Of a stretch of 35,112 nucleotides of DNA, positions 1 to 8,821 are shown piece after piece. Origin of the DNA: Burkholderiales bacterium. Lineage in GTDB: Bacteria; Pseudomonadota; Gammaproteobacteria; Burkholderiales; JAEUOS01. The stretch covers positions 1 to 35,112 of the forward strand of contig CANJDH010000048.1 in the NCBI GenBank assembly GCA_947473125.1. The letters are read 5' to 3'. The notes under the pieces are model-generated. The model was not told where the DNA came from. It worked only from the letters and a program-made list of their open reading frames with translations, and did not search any database. The number at the start of each line of letters is the position of its first letter. Positions within the stretch are counted from its first letter, which is position 1. Made by a program: the position numbers and the translations under genes.

Positions 1-3
1 CTC

Positions 4-31
4 GATGCGCACAGGGTTTTCCCTGCGCATC
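4..31. repeat. Inverted repeat (imperfect hairpin) at window start
   Basis: GATGCGC (4-10) pairs with GCGCATC (25-31), and AGGG (13-16) pairs with CCCT (21-24). The loop is TTTT and the left arm has a 2-nt bulge (AC). On the minus strand an open frame starts with ATG at 30-28 and runs off the window edge, so the repeat could simply be the first codons of an upstream minus-strand gene. Ten codons are too few to identify it. Confidence 0.4.
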
Positions 32-64
32 TTCGACAGTATTGATTCGAATTTTCTAATTATT

Positions 65-106
65 GATATTCCTCATTGGTGCTTTGGAGCGAGTTATTGG
101 AATATC
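65..106. promoter_or_regulatory. Perfect 8-bp inverted repeat in AT-rich intergenic DNA
   Basis: GATATTCC (65-72) and GGAATATC (99-106) are exact reverse complements separated by 26 bp. They lie in the only clearly AT-rich stretch near the left edge, upstream of the DUF1330 gene. The arrangement fits a two-site operator for a dimeric regulator in a possibly divergent promoter region. The regulator is not identified. Confidence 0.35.
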
Positions 107-233
107 TGGGTATCATTGCAAGACAACATGTCGAGTCGACCGCATGCTCAACCTTGCGGTCGCCACTGGTACGACAGGTCTGCCCCGGCTCGACAATGCG
201 ATGGCCCGATAACTTCAACCTGGAGAAACAAGC

Positions 234-536
234 ATGGCCGCTTACTGGATTGCCCGCGCAAAAATCAACGACCCGGTCGAGTACAAAAAGTACACCGACC
301 TGGTTCCCGGCATCCTCAAACAATATGGCGGCCGCGTGATTGTGCGCGGCGGCAAATTCCAGATCATGGAAGGCACCGATGCGTTCCAGCGTTTTATCGT
401 GATCGAGTTTGACTCGCTCGAGGCCGGCGTCAAATGCTTTGAATCGCCCGAATACGTGGCAGCAGCAGCCTATCGCCGGGGTGGCGCCGGCATCGTCGAA
501 AACGTCATCGTTGAAGGTGGCGAAGCCACCAAGTAG
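234..536 (+). CDS. DUF1330 family protein
   Basis: A 100-residue protein of the DUF1330 family, small dimeric alpha-beta-barrel (ferredoxin-like) proteins of unknown function often found beside catabolic genes. The family pattern is visible: an N-terminal AAYWIARAKINDP strand, a central GGKFQIMEG segment, and a C-terminal FESPEYVAAAAYR helix. The length is normal for a single-domain member. The ATG at 234 is preceded by GGAG about 9 nt upstream, which supports this start. It lies about 130 bp upstream of the fumarylpyruvate-hydrolase-like gene on the same strand, so it may belong to the same catabolic unit. The family assignment is firm, but no reaction can be given. Confidence 0.9.
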   Translation: MAAYWIARAKINDPVEYKKYTDLVPGILKQYGGRVIVRGGKFQIMEGTDAFQRFIVIEFDSLEAGVKCFESPEYVAAAAYRRGGAGIVENVIVEGGEATK

Positions 537-670
537 GCGCCTGGAGCACGCCACCCCGCCACGCGCGGTGCACGCCGTTGCATCCGCACCTGACGCCTGG
601 CAATCCCGGCGCACGGCGACTTGCGTAAAATTCCGTTTCCCTTTTCTCATATCCCTCGTCTGGAGATCCC

Positions 671-1363
671 ATGCAGTACGTTATTGCCGCACCCAAGCAA
701 GCCGCCGTTGATGTCGTCGGCACCGACGCCAAATTTCCGGTCCGCCGCATCTGGTGCGTCGGCCGCAACTATGCCGACCACGCCCGTGAAATGGGCCATG
801 ACCCGAACCGCGAACCGCCGTTCTTTTTTGCCAAGCCGGCCGATGCCGTCGTGGCATCCGGGAGCACCATCGCCTACCCCGCACAAACCAAGGACCTGCA
901 CCACGAAATCGAGCTGGTGATCTGCATCGGCAAGGGCGGCCGCAATATCCCGCAGGACAAGGCGCTCGACCACGTGTTTGGCTATGCCCTCGGCCTCGAC
1001 ATGACGCGTCGCGACCTGCAAAGCGACGCCAAAAAGCTGCAGCGCCCCTGGGAAATGGGCAAATCATTTGACGAATCCTGCCCGATCACTGCGGTCCAGC
1101 CGGCGGCCAAAATCGGCCATCCCAAAGCCGGTGCGATCTGGCTCAAGGTCAACGGTGAAGTAAAACAAAAAGGGGATCTCAACCAGCAGATCTGGCAGAT
1201 CGACGAAGCCATTGCCTACCTCTCGACCTTCGTCGCCCTCGAACCCGGCGACATCATCATGAACGGCACGCCGGCGGGTGTCGGGCCGTGCAAGGCCGGC
1301 GACACGCTCGAAGGCCATTGCGACGGTGTCGGTGACCTGAAGGTGACGTATCGCACTGCCTGA
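671..1363 (+). CDS. Fumarylacetoacetate hydrolase family protein, fumarylpyruvate-hydrolase-like
   Basis: A 230-residue cytoplasmic enzyme of the FAH superfamily, metal-dependent hydrolases or decarboxylases of acylpyruvates. The length fits the short single-domain subgroup (fumarylpyruvate hydrolase NagK, acylpyruvase), not FAH itself. Visible landmarks are WCVGRNYADHA near residue 28, FFFAKPADAVV near 51, the metal ligands E79 and E81 in HHEIEL, D110 in GLDMTRRDLQ, and the C-terminal MNGTPAGVG loop. These match the gentisate-pathway fumarylpyruvate hydrolase pattern. The start follows a GGAG box at 662-665. No gentisate dioxygenase or isomerase is present here, so the substrate is inferred from family resemblance only. 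Two Bug receptor genes follow on the same strand. Confidence 0.88.
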   Translation: MQYVIAAPKQAAVDVVGTDAKFPVRRIWCVGRNYADHAREMGHDPNREPPFFFAKPADAVVASGSTIAYPAQTKDLHHEIELVICIGKGGRNIPQDKALDHVFGYALGLDMTRRDLQSDAKKLQRPWEMGKSFDESCPITAVQPAAKIGHPKAGAIWLKVNGEVKQKGDLNQQIWQIDEAIAYLSTFVALEPGDIIMNGTPAGVGPCKAGDTLEGHCDGVGDLKVTYRTA

Positions 1364-1423
1364 TGCATCCCGCGCATGGCCGCCGTCGCGGTCATGCGCT
1401 TCCAAACCAGCAAGGAACGCCAA

Positions 1424-2416
1424 ATGAATCCACGCGTCGCGCCCCGCTACCGCACCTTCACAGCCGCACTGGTCGCCTTACTGGCCTGCGCGCCGGCATC
1501 GCTTCTGGCGCAATCCGATTACCCGAACAAGCCGATTCGCTTGATCGTGCCGTTTCCGGCAGGCGGGTCAACCGATATCGTCGGCCGTGTGGTCGCCCAG
1601 AAGCTCTCGGAGCGCCTCGGCCAGCAGGTCGTCGTCGACAACCGCGGCGGTGCCGGCGGCACCATCGGCACCGATGCTGCCGCCAAAGCCGCGCCTGACG
1701 GCTACACGCTGACCATTGGCACCACCAGCACCCATGCGGTGGCGGCTGGCGCCTACTCCAAGCTCAGCTACCACCCAGCCAAGGATTTTGCGCCGGTCTC
1801 GCTGGTGGCGATCACGCCCTATCTGCTGGTGGTCAATCCGCAGGTCAAGGCCAACGACCTGAAAGACTTTGTGGCGCTTGCCAAGACCATGCCCGGCAAG
1901 ATGAACTACGCCTCGGCCGGCAATGGCTCCACCACCCACCTGGCGATGGAAATGCTCAAGGACGCAGCCCAGATCAATTTGCAGCACATCCCCTACAAGG
2001 GCAACGCGCAGGCCGATCTGGCCCTGCTGGCCAACGAAGTGCAGGCAGTGTTCGGCTCCATGCCCGCCCTGCTGCAACACACCAAGGCCGGCAAGTTGCG
2101 CCCCCTTGCCGTCGGCACCAGCCAGCGTTCGCCGGCCCTGCCCGATGTGCCCACCGTAGCGGAACTCGGTTACCCCGGGTTTGAGGCGGCGTTGTGGCTC
2201 GGCGTGCTCGCGCCCGCGGGGACCCCGAAAGCGGTGATCGAGCGCCTGCACAAGGAGCTGGCCGCCATCGTCCCCACGGCCGATTTCAAGCTGGCCATGG
2301 AGCGCAATGGTGCGGACGCGGTCGGCAACACGCCGGAGCAGTTCGCCAAGCTGATCGCCGACGAAAGCGCGCGCTACATCAAGGTGGTCAAGGCCATCGG
2401 CCTCAAGCTCGACTGA
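1424..2416 (+). CDS. Bug/TctC family tripartite tricarboxylate transporter substrate-binding protein
   Basis: A 330-residue periplasmic receptor of the Bug family. It has an N-terminal signal peptide with a hydrophobic core (LVALLACAPASLLA) ending at an A-Q cleavage site. The family hallmarks follow: YPNKPIRLIVPFPAGGSTDIVGR near residue 30, VDNRGGAGGTIGTDAAAKAAPDGYT, and the HIPYKGNAQA segment. I chose the ATG at 1424 because it starts the signal peptide and has AAGGAA upstream. An earlier in-frame ATG at 1376 would add 16 non-signal residues. No TctA/TctB permease lies nearby, which is common for this expanded family in Burkholderiales. The ligand, probably a carboxylate or other small metabolite, cannot be read from sequence. 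Confidence 0.93.
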   Translation: MNPRVAPRYRTFTAALVALLACAPASLLAQSDYPNKPIRLIVPFPAGGSTDIVGRVVAQKLSERLGQQVVVDNRGGAGGTIGTDAAAKAAPDGYTLTIGTTSTHAVAAGAYSKLSYHPAKDFAPVSLVAITPYLLVVNPQVKANDLKDFVALAKTMPGKMNYASAGNGSTTHLAMEMLKDAAQINLQHIPYKGNAQADLALLANEVQAVFGSMPALLQHTKAGKLRPLAVGTSQRSPALPDVPTVAELGYPGFEAALWLGVLAPAGTPKAVIERLHKELAAIVPTADFKLAMERNGADAVGNTPEQFAKLIADESARYIKVVKAIGLKLD

Positions 2417-2460
2417 TTCTTGCGGCATCGCCGGTTCAACGCCATCTGAAAGCGACCATC

Positions 2461-3444
2461 ATGCAAAAAAGGACATTCCTCCGGGCGTCGCTGGCCCTCG
2501 GTGGCGCTGCCGCGCTGCCGACCTCGGCCTGGGCGCAAAAATTCGGATTCACCAACCCGATAGCGGTCGGCCTGCCCCTGCAGGCCGGCAGCGCGTCAGA
2601 CGTGGCAGTGCGCTACGTCACCAACGCCATGGGCACGCGCATGGGGCTCAATTTCGCCGTGGAGAACATCCCCGGCGCGGGCGGGGTGGTCGGCCTCCAG
2701 AAGCTGGCCAGTTCCAAGCCCGATGGCCAGACCGTCGCCGCGCTCAACAACAGCATCCTGACGATCCTGCCGCACCTGCAGCCACAGAACGTCAAGGTTG
2801 ATACGCAGGCCGACTTCGTGCCCATCGTCGGGATCGCCAACATCCCGACCTTTTTTGGCGTGCCGGGCAATTCCCCGATCCGCAATATCAAGGACCTGGT
2901 CGAGCGCGCGCGCAAAGAGCCGGATCGCGTCACCTATTCTTCGGGTGGCGTCGGCAGCCCGCAGCACCTGGCTGCCGAAATGTTCAACGCGTTTGCCGGC
3001 GTCAAGCTCTCGCACATACCTTACAAGGGCGCCAGCCAGGCCACGCTCGCAGTGGCCTCGGGTGAAGTGCAGGTGATGCCGGTGGCGCTATCGCTGGCCC
3101 TGCCGTTCCTTGCCGACAAGCGTGTGCGCCTGATCGCGTACTGCGGCACAGAGCGCCACCCCGGCTATCCGGACCTGCCGACCCTGCAGGAGGAAGGCGT
3201 GAGCAACTACGACTACTCCTCCTGGATCGGCTTGTTCGTGCGCAAGGAGACGCCTGCGGCGGCACTGGCCGAGCTGCGCAGTGTCGCCACCGCCGTTGTC
3301 AATGATGCCGGCATTCAGAAACAGTTGACTGGCGCCGGGCTCGACCCGTGGCCGCGCACACCGGCACAACTGACGCAGATCATCAAGGACGACTACGCCA
3401 AGTGGCAAAAGATCATCAGGGACGCCAACATCAAGAGCACCTGA
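2461..3444 (+). CDS. Second Bug/TctC family substrate-binding protein
   Basis: A 327-residue Bug-type periplasmic receptor. It starts at the ATG at 2461, which opens a signal peptide of the form MQKRTFLRASLALGG ending near AWAQ. The KRTFLRAS stretch resembles a weak Tat motif with one arginine replaced by lysine. Downstream are the Bug-fold features VENIPGAGGVVGLQKLASSKPDG, a central SSGGVGSPQHLAAEMF segment, and SHIPYKGASQA. It is divergent from the preceding Bug protein, so it is not a recent duplicate. It lies 44 bp after that gene and 4 bp before the DctP-like gene, indicating one transcript. The ligand is unknown. Confidence 0.9.
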   Translation: MQKRTFLRASLALGGAAALPTSAWAQKFGFTNPIAVGLPLQAGSASDVAVRYVTNAMGTRMGLNFAVENIPGAGGVVGLQKLASSKPDGQTVAALNNSILTILPHLQPQNVKVDTQADFVPIVGIANIPTFFGVPGNSPIRNIKDLVERARKEPDRVTYSSGGVGSPQHLAAEMFNAFAGVKLSHIPYKGASQATLAVASGEVQVMPVALSLALPFLADKRVRLIAYCGTERHPGYPDLPTLQEEGVSNYDYSSWIGLFVRKETPAAALAELRSVATAVVNDAGIQKQLTGAGLDPWPRTPAQLTQIIKDDYAKWQKIIRDANIKST

Positions 3445-3448
3445 AATC

Positions 3449-4381
3449 ATGGGCACTTTGAACCCGGTTTGCCTTGCCGGCTACCAGGGGCCCAAGTCGA
3501 TTCTCACCACATCCCTGCAAGCACTGGCCGCACGGATCGCGCCGCAGTTTGGCGAAGCTAATGTGCGGCTGGAGGGCAACATTACTGCCACTGGCGAAAC
3601 GGCTGCGTCACTTTTCGCCAGTGTCGATAGCGGTGTCCGGCAGATTTGCTACATCGCCACCGGTTATCTGGCAGCGAAGGTGCCCGAGTTGGCTGCGCTC
3701 GACCTGCCCTTCACCGTGCATGACCGCAGCGTCGCACTGGTTGCGCTTGACGGGCCGGCCGGCGAAGTGCTGAAAGCAGCGATTGAATCACGCACCGGAT
3801 ACAAGGTCCTCGGGTTTTGGGACAACGGCTTTCGCCATCTCACCAACGGCGTACGTCCGATCTGCGTCCCGGCAGATTGCGCCGGCCTGACCATTCGCAC
3901 CCTCGACAGCGCCATTTACCGCGAAGCGCTGGCGGCACTGGGGTTCTTGCCCAGGTCCATCGATGTCAAGGACCTAGTGCGAGTCATAGAGACACGCCAA
4001 GTCGATGCCCAGGAAAACCCGCTCACCAACTACGTGAACTTCGCGTTGTACAAATACCACCCCTACGTGAGCCTCACCGGCCATTTTTTCGGCGTACTGG
4101 TGCTGGCCTGCAACCGCGCCTGGTTTGAATCACTGCCCGCAGCCAGGCAGGCAGCGTTGGCCGATGCGGCAGCGCACGCCACCCGGCTGCAGCGCAACCA
4201 GGCGGCGCTTGAGGACGAGGCCCTGATGGCGCGCATCCTGGAAGGTGGTGCGCAGATCATCACGGCGCCGCAACTGGACCTCGACGCGATGAAGCTGGCG
4301 ACCCGCTTCATCGTCGAGCGCGAACGCAGGCAACTCCCGCTGCAGATCGTGAATACGTATCTGGACCAGGTCATCGCCTGA
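3449..4381 (+). CDS. DctP-like (TRAP substrate-binding family) protein lacking a signal peptide
   Basis: A 310-residue protein resembling the DctP family of TRAP solute receptors. Supporting segments are a GFWDNGFRHLTNGVRPI-type motif near residue 125, LTIRTLDSAIYREALAALG, DAQENPLTNYV near 190, and a SLPAARQAALADAAAHAT helix. The family normally has an exported N-terminus, but this protein starts directly with MGTLNPVCLAGYQGP and has no hydrophobic segment. The ATG lies 5 bp after the stop of the Bug gene, and the in-frame codons upstream overlap that gene without encoding a signal. It may be cytoplasmic, a decayed receptor, or secreted in an unknown way. No TRAP membrane subunits adjoin it; the complete TRAP set at 8822-11959 has its own receptor. 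Confidence 0.75.
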   Translation: MGTLNPVCLAGYQGPKSILTTSLQALAARIAPQFGEANVRLEGNITATGETAASLFASVDSGVRQICYIATGYLAAKVPELAALDLPFTVHDRSVALVALDGPAGEVLKAAIESRTGYKVLGFWDNGFRHLTNGVRPICVPADCAGLTIRTLDSAIYREALAALGFLPRSIDVKDLVRVIETRQVDAQENPLTNYVNFALYKYHPYVSLTGHFFGVLVLACNRAWFESLPAARQAALADAAAHATRLQRNQAALEDEALMARILEGGAQIITAPQLDLDAMKLATRFIVERERRQLPLQIVNTYLDQVIA

Positions 4382-4423
4382 TCCGGCAACTCGCCAAGGG
4401 CTGACGCTGTTAGTTAAAGGGTC

Positions 4424-4747
4424 CCATTCGAGGTTCGGTCCCATCTCAATGCCGCTGCGCCGTTGCACCATGGCCGTCAGGAGCACGCCCGCGCGCATCA
4501 GATCGACGCCATAGGTCTCTTTGTATTCGAACATCAGGATCGGCGCGAGAAACAGCTCCGTACCCTTGCCATCGGTGTACCTGGGGAATGACGCCACACC
4601 GACGCCGGCGTAGCCGGTCCAGTCGTTGCCGCCACCGACGACCGACTGCGCCAGGGCCGCGCCGGACAGGACTGCGAACACGATCGCCATGGCAAATGCG
4701 GCAAACGCGAAAAAGACCCGCAAACCTGGCTTGGGGAAATGGGCCAT
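4424..4747 (-). pseudogene. Truncated MipA/OmpV family outer-membrane protein (N-terminal part)
   Basis: Read on the minus strand from the ATG at 4747, about 105 residues look like the start of a MipA/OmpV protein. There is a signal peptide (hydrophobic FFAFAAFAMAIVFAVLSGAALAQ), then WTGYAGVGVASFPRYTDG, LFLAPILMFEYKETYGVDLMRAGVLL and a RSGIEMGPNLEW strand. Family members are usually about 250 residues with an outer-membrane beta barrel. Here the recognisable part ends near 4424. The frame then runs antisense through the DctP-like gene to 4130 with unrelated composition. I read this as a gene stump whose 3' part was lost at a junction near 4400-4424. A barrel this short would not be functional. 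Confidence 0.6.
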
Positions 4748-4884
4748 TGCGTTGTCGATCAGCCGTCTTTCGTCGCCAGGTTAACTGCTGTGGCCATCCT
4801 TCAAACTACACGACAAGTCTCCCCTTGATCAGGCCATGCATTTGCTTGGCGCGAGCGAGAATGGTCATCAGGAGAACCATAGCC

Positions 4885-5154
4885 ATGCCTTCGTCAGACC
4901 ATATGGCCGTCATCAGCGGCCGAGTCGCCCGCATCGAGTGGGAGAACTTTATGCAAAGCACCGCCGCCGTCATCCTGCTGCAGGACAGCCGGGTATTGCG
5001 CATTCACCCGCAAGGCCTGGGATCATCGGAACAGGACCTGCTCACGCTGACACGCGACGGCGACAGCATCGAAGTCACCGTGGTTGACCAGCCCGAACCG
5101 CACGTGCGACGCTTCAACAATTGCTCAATCAGCGGAACCTGCGCAGCAGCCTGA
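4885..5154 (+). CDS. Hypothetical small protein
   Basis: An 89-residue protein I do not recognise. Of the possible starts, the ATG at 4885 is best because AGGAGA lies 9 nt upstream (4870-4875). An earlier in-frame ATG at 4861 overlaps that site. The product is soluble, with no signal peptide or membrane segment. It begins MPSSDHMAVISGRVARIEWE and ends with a CSISGTCAAA tail containing two cysteines. The alternating hydrophobic pattern (AAVILLQDSRVLRIHP, DSIEVTVVDQ) suggests a small beta-rich fold. Its end is 10 bp from the convergent end of the HyuA-HyuB gene. Confidence 0.5.
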   Translation: MPSSDHMAVISGRVARIEWENFMQSTAAVILLQDSRVLRIHPQGLGSSEQDLLTLTRDGDSIEVTVVDQPEPHVRRFNNCSISGTCAAA

Positions 5155-5164
5155 ACCGGGCAGA

Positions 5165-8100
5165 TCAAGCCTTGCCGAACCCACCCGCCGTCGGCGTCTG
5201 AATCACGAACACATCGCCCGGCTGGCACACGGTCTCGTCGCAACCGCCCAGCGGCGTGATGCTGCCGTCGGCCCGCTCGACCCAATTCTTGCCGACCTGC
5301 CCCGGCCCACCGCCCTGCATGCCGTAAGGCGGAATGCGCCGATGGCCCGAGAGCGCGCTGCCGACCATGGTTTCGAGGAAGCGGATGCGCCGCAATGCAC
5401 CGGGACCGCCGTTCCATTTGCCTTTGCCGCCGGAACCGTAGCGAATCGAATGCTCCTCGACCCGCACCGGGTAGCGGAATTCGAGTACTTCGGGGTCGGT
5501 CATCCGGCTGTTGGTCATGTGGGTTTGCACCGGCGTGCAGCCGTCAAAGCCGTCGCCTGCACCTGAGCCGGACGAGATCGTCTCGTAATACTGATAGGTG
5601 TCGTTGCCAAAGGTGAAGTTGTTCATCGTGCCCTGGCTGGCGCCCATCACGCCCAGCGCGCCATAGAGTGTGTCAGTGAGGCACTGGCTGGTCTCCACGT
5701 TGCCTGCCACCACCGCGGCCGGATAACGTGGATTGAGCATTGACCCCTCGGGGATGATGATGTTGAGGGGTTTGAGGCAACCGGCATTGAGCGGGATGTC
5801 GTCATCGACCAGCGAACGGAAAACGTAAAGCACCGCCGCATAGCAAACCGCCGACGGTGCGTTGAAGTTGTTCGCCACCTGCATGCTGGTGCCGGTGAAG
5901 TCGATGCTGCCGGTGCGCGTGGCCTTGTCGAGCGTGATCTTTACCTTGATGACGGCGCCGTGGTCCATCTCGTAGCTGAATTCACCGTCTTTCAACACAT
6001 CAATCACGCGGCGCACTGCTTCCTCGGCGTTGTCCTGCACATGCTGCATGTAGGCGTGCACGGTGGCAAGGCCGAATTCACCGACCATGCGGCGCAACTC
6101 CTGCACGCCCTTCTCGTTGGCGGCAATCATCGCGCGCAGGTCGGCCATGTTCTGCTCGACGTTGCGCGACGGGTATTTCCCCGAAGCCAACAAAGCGCGC
6201 GTTTCGGTTTCACGCAAGCGGCCTTCCTCAACCAGGAGGAAGTTGTCGATCAGCACGCCCTCTTCTTCCACCACCTTGGAGTTGGGTGGCATCGATCCGG
6301 GGGAAATGCCGCCGATATCGGCATGGTGACCGCGTGAGCCGACGTAGAACAGGATGTGTTTTCCTTCAGCGTCAAACACGGGGGTGATCACCGTGATGTC
6401 CGGCAGGTGCGTGCCGCCGGCGTAAGGCGCGTTGAGCACATAGACATTGCCCGGCTTGATCGCGCGGCCCTTGTCGGCCGTGTTTTCACGAATGACGGTC
6501 TTGATCGACTCCCCCATCGAACCCAGATGTACCGGCATGTGCGGCGCATTGGCGATCAGGTCACCGTACTGGTTGAACACCGCACACGAGAAGTCCAGGC
6601 GCTCCTTGATGTTGACCGAGTAGGCCGTGTTGGCCAGCGTCAGGCCCATCTGCTCGGCAATCGCCATGAACAGGTTGTTGAAAATCTCCAGCATCACCGG
6701 ATCAGCAGTCGTACCAATTGCGTGTTGCTTCGGGCGTGGCACGGCGCGCGTCAGCACCAGGTGGTTGAGCGCAGTCACCTCAAGCTGCCAGCCCGGCTCG
6801 ACAATGGTGGTGGCGTTCTGCTCGGCAATGATGGCCGGGCCCAGCAGTTTGTCACCGGGTTGCATGGCATCACGCACATACACAGGCGTAGCGTGCGCCG
6901 CACCGCCGGAAAACATGCGCACCGACTCCACCGGCGTCAATGCGCCGCTTCGGCCAGCGGCCGGGAACGCCGCCTGAGCGCTATGCCCGGACTGGCCAAT
7001 CGCCTCGACCGACACCGCCTCAACCACCAGCGCCTTGTGCTCCATCAGGAACGAATAGCGCATGCGGTAGGCCGCCTCGAAGCGCGCCTTGATTTCCTCC
7101 AATGTGCCGTCATCGACGACCAACGCCGAATCGGTGCCGTCATAGCGCACATGGACGCGCTGCTTGATCACAATCTGCGCAGGGGCGATGCCCTGCGAGG
7201 CAATCTGGGAGCGCGCCTCCGAGGCAAGGGCCTGGAAAGCCGCATCCAGAGCGGCTCTTGAGGCAGGCACCAGTTTCAATTCAATCGCGCGCTCACGCAT
7301 CGCGGTCAGGTCGGCCAGACCCATTCCGTAAGCGGAGAGCACCCCCGCATACGGGTGGATGTAGACGCGCGGAATGCCGAGCTTGTCAGCAATCAGGCAG
7401 GCGTGCTGCCCCCCCGCTCCGCCAAAGCATTGCAGTGTGTACTGCGTGATGTCATAGCCACGCGCCACCGAAACCTTCTTGATCGCATTGGCCATGTTTT
7501 CCACAGCGATCTGGATGAAGCCTTCGGCCACTGCTTCGGGCGTCTTCTTGCTGCCGGTGTTCTTCTCGATCTCGCCGGCCAGCGCAGCGAACTTGGCTGC
7601 CGTCACGTCGAAATCGAGTGCTTCGTTGGCTGCTCGCCCGAACACCTTGGGGAAGAACTTTGGCTGTACCTTGCCCAGCATCACGTTGGCGTCCGTCACG
7701 GCGAGCGGGCCGCCGCGCCGGTACGACGCCGGCCCCGGGTTGGCACCCGCCGAATCGGGCCCGACGCGATAGCGGCTGCCGTCAAAGTGCAGGATCGAGC
7801 CTCCCCCTGCCGCCACCGTGTGGATGCTCATCATCGGCGCGCGCATGCGTACCCCGGCCACCAGCGTCTCGAAGGCGCGCTCGTACTCGCCGGCGTAGTG
7901 CGACACGTCGGTCGAGGTGCCGCCCATGTCGAAGCCGATTACCTTGTCAAACCCGGCTCCCGCCGCTGTCTGCACCATGCCGACAATGCCCCCGGCCGGG
8001 CCGGACAGGATGGAATCCTTGCCCTGGAACAACTCGGACGAGGTAAGGCCACCCGACGACTGCATGAACATCAGTCGCGCGCCCGCAAGCTCGGACGCCA

Positions 8101-8800
8101 CCTGGCTGACGTAGCGCCGCAATATCGGCGAGAGATAAGCATCCACCACGGTGGTATCACCGCGCGACACCAGCTTCATCAGCGGCGAGACTTCGTGCGA
8201 CACCGACACCTGCGTGAAACCGATTTCACGCGCCATCTTTGCCACGGCCTTTTCGTGTTCCTGAAAGCGGTAGCCGTGCATGAAGGCGATCGCAATCGCC
8301 CGGAAACCCTTGTCCCATGCGGATTTCAGGTCAGCTCGTGCCTTCTCGACGTCGAGCGGTGTCACCAGATCCCCATGTGCGCCGACGCGTTCGGTGACCT
8401 CCACGACTTCGCTGTAGAGCAGCTCGGGCAACACGATGTGGCGGTCAAAGATGCGCGGCCGGTTCTGGTAACCAATGCGCAACTGGTCGCGAAAGCCACG
8501 AGTGATGAACAACACGGTGCGGTCGCCCTTGCGCTCGAGCAGTGCATTGGTGGCCACCGTGGTGCCCATCTTCACCGCTTCGATCACCTCACCGGGAATG
8601 TGCTCGCCGGCTTTCAGCTTAAGGAAATGGCGAATGCCGGCCAGCGCCGCGTCCTTGTACTGCTCCGGGTTCTCGGAGAGCAGCTTGTGGGTCTTGAGCG
8701 TGCCATTCGGTGCGCGCGCCACCAGATCGGTAAACGTGCCGCCCCGGTCAATCCAGAATTGCCAGCGGGAAGATGGAGTGAGCGAAGAAGGAGTCGTCAT
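5165..8800 (-). CDS. Fused HyuA-HyuB hydantoinase/5-oxoprolinase family protein
   Basis: A 1211-residue cytoplasmic enzyme of the ATP-dependent hydantoinase/oxoprolinase family, which opens cyclic amides such as 5-oxoproline or N-methylhydantoin. Residues 1 to about 690 form the HyuA part: [14 protein letters not shown] near residue 15, [43 protein letters not shown] and the phosphate-binding [14 protein letters not shown]. Residues from about 700 to the end form the HyuB part: [46 protein letters not shown] and a glycine-rich C-terminus. Many bacteria encode these as two genes; the fused layout resembles eukaryotic 5-oxoprolinase. It is the last gene of the minus-strand run after DUF1445 and the TRAP genes. 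The exact substrate cannot be fixed from sequence. Confidence 0.93.
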   Translation of the reverse strand: MTTPSSLTPSSRWQFWIDRGGTFTDLVARAPNGTLKTHKLLSENPEQYKDAALAGIRHFLKLKAGEHIPGEVIEAVKMGTTVATNALLERKGDRTVLFITRGFRDQLRIGYQNRPRIFDRHIVLPELLYSEVVEVTERVGAHGDLVTPLDVEKARADLKSAWDKGFRAIAIAFMHGYRFQEHEKAVAKMAREIGFTQVSVSHEVSPLMKLVSRGDTTVVDAYLSPILRRYVSQVASELAGARLMFMQSSGGLTSSELFQGKDSILSGPAGGIVGMVQTAAGAGFDKVIGFDMGGTSTDVSHYAGEYERAFETLVAGVRMRAPMMSIHTVAAGGGSILHFDGSRYRVGPDSAGANPGPASYRRGGPLAVTDANVMLGKVQPKFFPKVFGRAANEALDFDVTAAKFAALAGEIEKNTGSKKTPEAVAEGFIQIAVENMANAIKKVSVARGYDITQYTLQCFGGAGGQHACLIADKLGIPRVYIHPYAGVLSAYGMGLADLTAMRERAIELKLVPASRAALDAAFQALASEARSQIASQGIAPAQIVIKQRVHVRYDGTDSALVVDDGTLEEIKARFEAAYRMRYSFLMEHKALVVEAVSVEAIGQSGHSAQAAFPAAGRSGALTPVESVRMFSGGAAHATPVYVRDAMQPGDKLLGPAIIAEQNATTIVEPGWQLEVTALNHLVLTRAVPRPKQHAIGTTADPVMLEIFNNLFMAIAEQMGLTLANTAYSVNIKERLDFSCAVFNQYGDLIANAPHMPVHLGSMGESIKTVIRENTADKGRAIKPGNVYVLNAPYAGGTHLPDITVITPVFDAEGKHILFYVGSRGHHADIGGISPGSMPPNSKVVEEEGVLIDNFLLVEEGRLRETETRALLASGKYPSRNVEQNMADLRAMIAANEKGVQELRRMVGEFGLATVHAYMQHVQDNAEEAVRRVIDVLKDGEFSYEMDHGAVIKVKITLDKATRTGSIDFTGTSMQVANNFNAPSAVCYAAVLYVFRSLVDDDIPLNAGCLKPLNIIIPEGSMLNPRYPAAVVAGNVETSQCLTDTLYGALGVMGASQGTMNNFTFGNDTYQYYETISSGSGAGDGFDGCTPVQTHMTNSRMTDPEVLEFRYPVRVEEHSIRYGSGGKGKWNGGPGALRRIRFLETMVGSALSGHRRIPPYGMQGGGPGQVGKNWVERADGSITPLGGCDETVCQPGDVFVIQTPTAGGFGKA

Positions 8801-8821
8801 GAAGCGAAGTAGGAATGCAAA

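Noticed and set aside
4130-4423. C-terminal continuation of the MipA-like frame
   Set aside because: This part is the reverse strand of the DctP-like coding sequence, and its composition changes sharply from the upstream membrane-protein segment. I limited the stump to the recognisable part.
4400-4424. A second attC-like right end (GTTAGTT) at the mipA junction
   Set aside because: The heptamer does not fit GTTRRRY at the last R position, and no paired left end or stem was visible.
7355-8812. Long plus-strand open frame (485 codons) opposite the HyuA-HyuB gene
   Set aside because: It is antisense to a gene with clear family motifs along its whole length, and its own translation (rich in His, Arg and Gly) matches no domain. 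Such shadows are common in high-GC DNA.
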